DNA of 64,000 nt, taken from positions 1 through 64,000 of the forward strand of contig NZ_BCMG01000006.1 of NCBI RefSeq assembly GCF_002217945.1. Reading direction: 5' to 3'. The stretch comes from Secundilactobacillus silagei JCM 19001. Its GTDB lineage: Bacteria; Bacillota; Bacilli; Lactobacillales; Lactobacillaceae. The position numbers were made by a program, and so were the translations under genes. This document shows positions 61,940-64,000 of this stretch, one piece after another (the stretch's first letter is position 1; each line of letters starts with the position of its first letter). The notes beneath the pieces were generated by a model. It saw nothing but the letters and a program-made list of their open reading frames with translations. It searched no databases and had not been told where the DNA came from.

Positions 61940-61968
61940 AATATAACTGAACGTTCATTCTTTGTCAA
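61940..61968 (-). promoter_or_regulatory. Promoter with embedded operator of the TetR-SDR-hydrolase operon
   Basis: Minus strand: TTGACA (61968-61963), a 17-nt spacer holding GAATGAACGTTCA, and TATATT (61945-61940). The palindrome TGAACGTTCA fills the spacer, so repressor and polymerase exclude each other. Confidence 0.78.
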
Positions 61969-62024
61969 TGATTTTATTTACTTTTTTAAATTTTTCTCTT
62001 TAAAATGCAGTTACACCGCCTGTG

Positions 62025-62426
62025 CTAACTGTGAGCGGCGGCCTTTTTAGACCCATTTTCAAGTTCCTGTCGAGCCTGTTCAAAGCGACCGATTTTCTGT
62101 TTTAAAAAGCCCTTTTGCTGGTTGATTCGTGCAATTCGTTCGTTCAGCTCCTGATCCAATCGCTGTAAAATGGCGATACCTTCATCAAACGTAGCGACAT
62201 CGCGACTATTCTCAGACAATTTCATGATTTGCTGGCATTCCGCAATCGATGCGCCTAATTGTCGTAAATGAACGATCTTGTTCAATGCTTCAATTTCAGC
62301 TGCACCGTATTCTCTTCGACCTTGCGCACCACGTTTGATTGGCGGTAATAAGCCAATCTTTTCGTAGTAGCGCAACGTATCGTAGGTCACATTAAATTGT
62401 TCGGCAACTTGTTTAATGGTTTGCAT
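62025..62426 (-). CDS. MerR family transcriptional regulator
   Basis: 133 aa. MQTIKQVAEQFNVTYDTLRYYEKIGLL is the MerR winged helix, followed by RREYGAAEIEALNKIVHLRQLGASI and a long coiled coil (residues about 85-125). There are no paired C-terminal Cys, so it senses an organic ligand or stress rather than metal. Divergent from an SDR gene whose promoter has a 19-bp spacer. Confidence 0.92.
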   Translation of the reverse strand: MQTIKQVAEQFNVTYDTLRYYEKIGLLPPIKRGAQGRREYGAAEIEALNKIVHLRQLGASIAECQQIMKLSENSRDVATFDEGIAILQRLDQELNERIARINQQKGFLKQKIGRFEQARQELENGSKKAAAHS

Positions 62427-62458
62427 AATCGGCTCCCAAAATTCTTTTATTTTTTAGC

Positions 62459-62489
62459 TTGCGCTAGTGTAACACCAGCGTGCTAGACT
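62459..62489 (+). promoter_or_regulatory. MerR-type promoter with 19-bp spacer
   Basis: TTGCGC (62459-62464), 19 nt, TAGACT (62484-62489). The spacer contains the dyad CTAGTGT-A-ACACCAG. A 19-bp spacer with a dyad is the hallmark of promoters activated by MerR proteins through DNA untwisting. Confidence 0.72.
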
Positions 62490-62578
62490 AGTCAAAGTTT
62501 CAAAATTACAACTAAAAACACCACTATCACAACAATGTTTTCTACTCACAAGCAATTGATTTGAAAGGAAGTTATCTT

Positions 62579-63337
62579 ATGACTAAAACTGAAACGCTGA
62601 CACTTGTTACCGGTGCAAACCGGGGTATGGGCTTTGAAATGACCAAAGAACTGGCAGAAAAGGGCCAGCACGTCATTATTGGTGCACGTACCGCAGAAAA
62701 AGGTGAGGCCGCTGCAAAAAAATTAACTGACAAGGGCTTGAACGTGGATTTTGTTCAACTAGACGTGACTGACCCGCAATCCGTAACTGATGCCGCCCAA
62801 ACATTGAAGAAGCACTATGGTCAACTGTCCATCCTGATCAACAATGCTGGTGCCGCTTTCGATGGTCGCAAAGCACCTTCAACCGTTGATGCCAAGCTGT
62901 TACACGCTGATTTCGATGTGAACTACTTTGGACTCATTGATGTGACGCAAAAAATGCTGCCTTTACTCAAACAGGCGCCTACCGCTAAGATCATCAACAT
63001 GTCTAGCATGATGGGCTCAAAGACGGAAGCCCTTAACCCGGATTCTGACGTTTATCATGCCGTGGCTGTTGGCTATCAATCCGCGAAAGCCGCTGCCAAC
63101 ATGTATACCGTGCAACTGGCTAAGGAATTTAAGAACGCTCAGTTACCAATCACTGTCAACGCCGTAGATCCCGGTATGGTCGCCACTGAATTTGGTGGTG
63201 CCACCCCCGAAATGGCGAAGTCATTCGGTGCCCAGCCCGTTGAATTTGGGGTTGCTCGAGTTGTTGAACTAGCTACCGATGCCACAAATCAAGATACTGC
63301 AACCTTTAGTAACACCCATGGTCCAGTTGCCTGGTAA
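62579..63337 (+). CDS. Short-chain dehydrogenase/reductase (carbonyl reductase-like)
   Basis: 252 aa from ATG 62579 (AAAGGAAG upstream). TGANRGMGFEMTKEL, NNAGAAFDG, NMSSMMG and YQSAKAAANMYT show a complete SDR active site. GARTAEKG suggests NADPH. The pattern is like carbonyl reductases of the SDR family that remove reactive carbonyls. Target of the divergent MerR protein. Confidence 0.92.
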   Translation: MTKTETLTLVTGANRGMGFEMTKELAEKGQHVIIGARTAEKGEAAAKKLTDKGLNVDFVQLDVTDPQSVTDAAQTLKKHYGQLSILINNAGAAFDGRKAPSTVDAKLLHADFDVNYFGLIDVTQKMLPLLKQAPTAKIINMSSMMGSKTEALNPDSDVYHAVAVGYQSAKAAANMYTVQLAKEFKNAQLPITVNAVDPGMVATEFGGATPEMAKSFGAQPVEFGVARVVELATDATNQDTATFSNTHGPVAW

Positions 63338-63353
63338 TATGATTTACCAAATA

Positions 63354-63396
63354 AACCTCCTAAGCTAACATTTCTGTCAGCTTAGGAGGTTCGTTT
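63354..63396. terminator. Bidirectional terminator
   Basis: AACCTCCTAAGCT and AGCTTAGGAGGTT are perfect 13-bp complements; CGTTTTATTTT follows on the plus strand. It lies between two convergent SDR genes. Confidence 0.85.
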
Positions 63397-63400
63397 TATT

Positions 63401-64000
63401 TTACCGGGCAGCTCGTGCCGCCATACTGATGATCAACTGATGGAAGATTCCTGGATGCACGCGAGCCAATCGACTCATCATGCGGTCGCTAAAACTAAAG
63501 TAATACCGTCGTTTCGGCTTATGATCGGTAGCAGCACGGTAAAACACTTTAGCTAAGTCAGCCGAGGTTGCTGCTGAATGACTGCCGACCCGTTGAATCA
63601 CGCTCAACGTGCCATCGATCAAAGACCGGTATGGCGTGTCTGGCACAACGTTCTTTTCAATGGAACCCATGGCAATATCTGACCAAGAAGACTGGGTACC
63701 ACCGGGTTCAACGACCACTGAACGCAAGCCAAACTGCCGAATTTCGGTATCTAATACATCCGACCACACATTTAACCCATGCTTGGTCACGTGATACCAG
63801 CCACCAAGAGCTGAATACATGTCACCACCTAATGATGAGATATTAACAATCCGGCCAGTATGCTGGTGACGCATCCGCGGTAACACTAATTTAGTTAGCT
63901 CAGCCGCACCAAATAAATTAGTTTCCACTTGGCGACGAACCTTTTCTAGACTAACTTCCTCCAACGGACCATATTCGCCATAACCGGCATTATTGATCAA
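63401..64000 (-). CDS. Short-chain dehydrogenase/reductase, truncated by window end
   Basis: The visible 199 residues start inside the protein at INNAGYGEYG; the cofactor-binding N-terminus lies beyond 64000. ISSLGGDMYSALGGWYHVTKHGLNVW holds the catalytic Ser, Tyr and Lys, here given as ISSLGG and YHVTK. It is a paralogue of the SDR at 60454 (same NNAGYG, SSLGG/SSVGG, VVVEPGGTQ signatures). Regulation cannot be seen. Confidence 0.9.
   Translation of the reverse strand: MINNAGYGEYGPLEEVSLEKVRRQVETNLFGAAELTKLVLPRMRHQHTGRIVNISSLGGDMYSALGGWYHVTKHGLNVWSDVLDTEIRQFGLRSVVVEPGGTQSSWSDIAMGSIEKNVVPDTPYRSLIDGTLSVIQRVGSHSAATSADLAKVFYRAATDHKPKRRYYFSFSDRMMSRLARVHPGIFHQLIISMAARAAR

Overview
The window reads as chromosomal DNA of a lactic acid bacterium of the family Lactobacillaceae. 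The signs are surface proteins with KxYKxGKxW-type signal peptides, LPQT(G/N/S)E sortase signals and MucBP repeats, a DUF5776 wall-binding protein, an Mga-type regulator, a phenolic acid decarboxylase with a divergent PadR gene, and a T-box leader. GC is moderate. I see no rRNA, tRNA, CRISPR, prophage or transposase gene. Genus cannot be fixed from this window.

Layout. 0-2.3 kb: two translationally coupled NADPH-dependent FMN reductases; the second carries a PAS-like domain and a C-terminal tail with six Dxx[ST][GS]AS motifs, which resemble the sites where ApbE attaches FMN. 2.5-4.8 kb: PadR regulator plus 14-TM drug exporter. 4.9-8.7 kb: a BspA/MucBP LPQTGE adhesin. 8.9-11.5 kb: ABC-2 exporter operon with its own TetR and operator. 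11.5-16.3 kb: a YdeI-like protein, then a catabolic operon (fructokinase, zinc dehydrogenase, VOC protein, YczE-like membrane protein) divergent from a LacI regulator, with cre and LacI-type palindromes between them. 16.4-38.4 kb: CadD-like transporter, then an accessory block of surface and secreted proteins (DUF5776 protein, a frameshifted matrixin-like protease, a Mub-like LPQTNE protein, an Mga regulator coupled to a secreted MucBP protein, two L-type-lectin paralogues, a MucBP LPQTSE protein, a 147-aa secreted protein). A structured, promoter-to-terminator non-coding RNA candidate lies inside this block at about 21956-22213 on the strand opposite to its neighbours.

38.5-54.4 kb is metabolic: a nucleoside hydrolase/CNT transporter pair with a divergent CRP-type regulator (the same trio as E. 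coli nupX-rihB-yeiL), homocysteine methyltransferase with S-methylmethionine-type permease, phenolic acid decarboxylase with PadR and a dinucleotide-binding oxidoreductase, an Rrf2 regulator, a second nucleoside-hydrolase-like protein with an MFS transporter, an Ile-type T-box in front of an M20 peptidase, and another DHA2 exporter.

54.5-64 kb: two overlapping lipoprotein genes (one a class A beta-lactamase-like serine hydrolase), a LacI regulator, an HSL-family esterase with a TetR gene, a TetR-SDR-hydrolase operon whose first mRNA looks leaderless, a MerR/SDR divergent pair with a 19-bp-spacer promoter, and a partial SDR running off the end.

How it fits together: most catabolic and stress modules sit next to a dedicated one-component regulator with a visible palindromic operator, and the centre of the window is a surface-adhesion island. 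The anchored proteins need a sortase encoded elsewhere, and the flavinylation-like tail, if functional, needs an ApbE encoded elsewhere.
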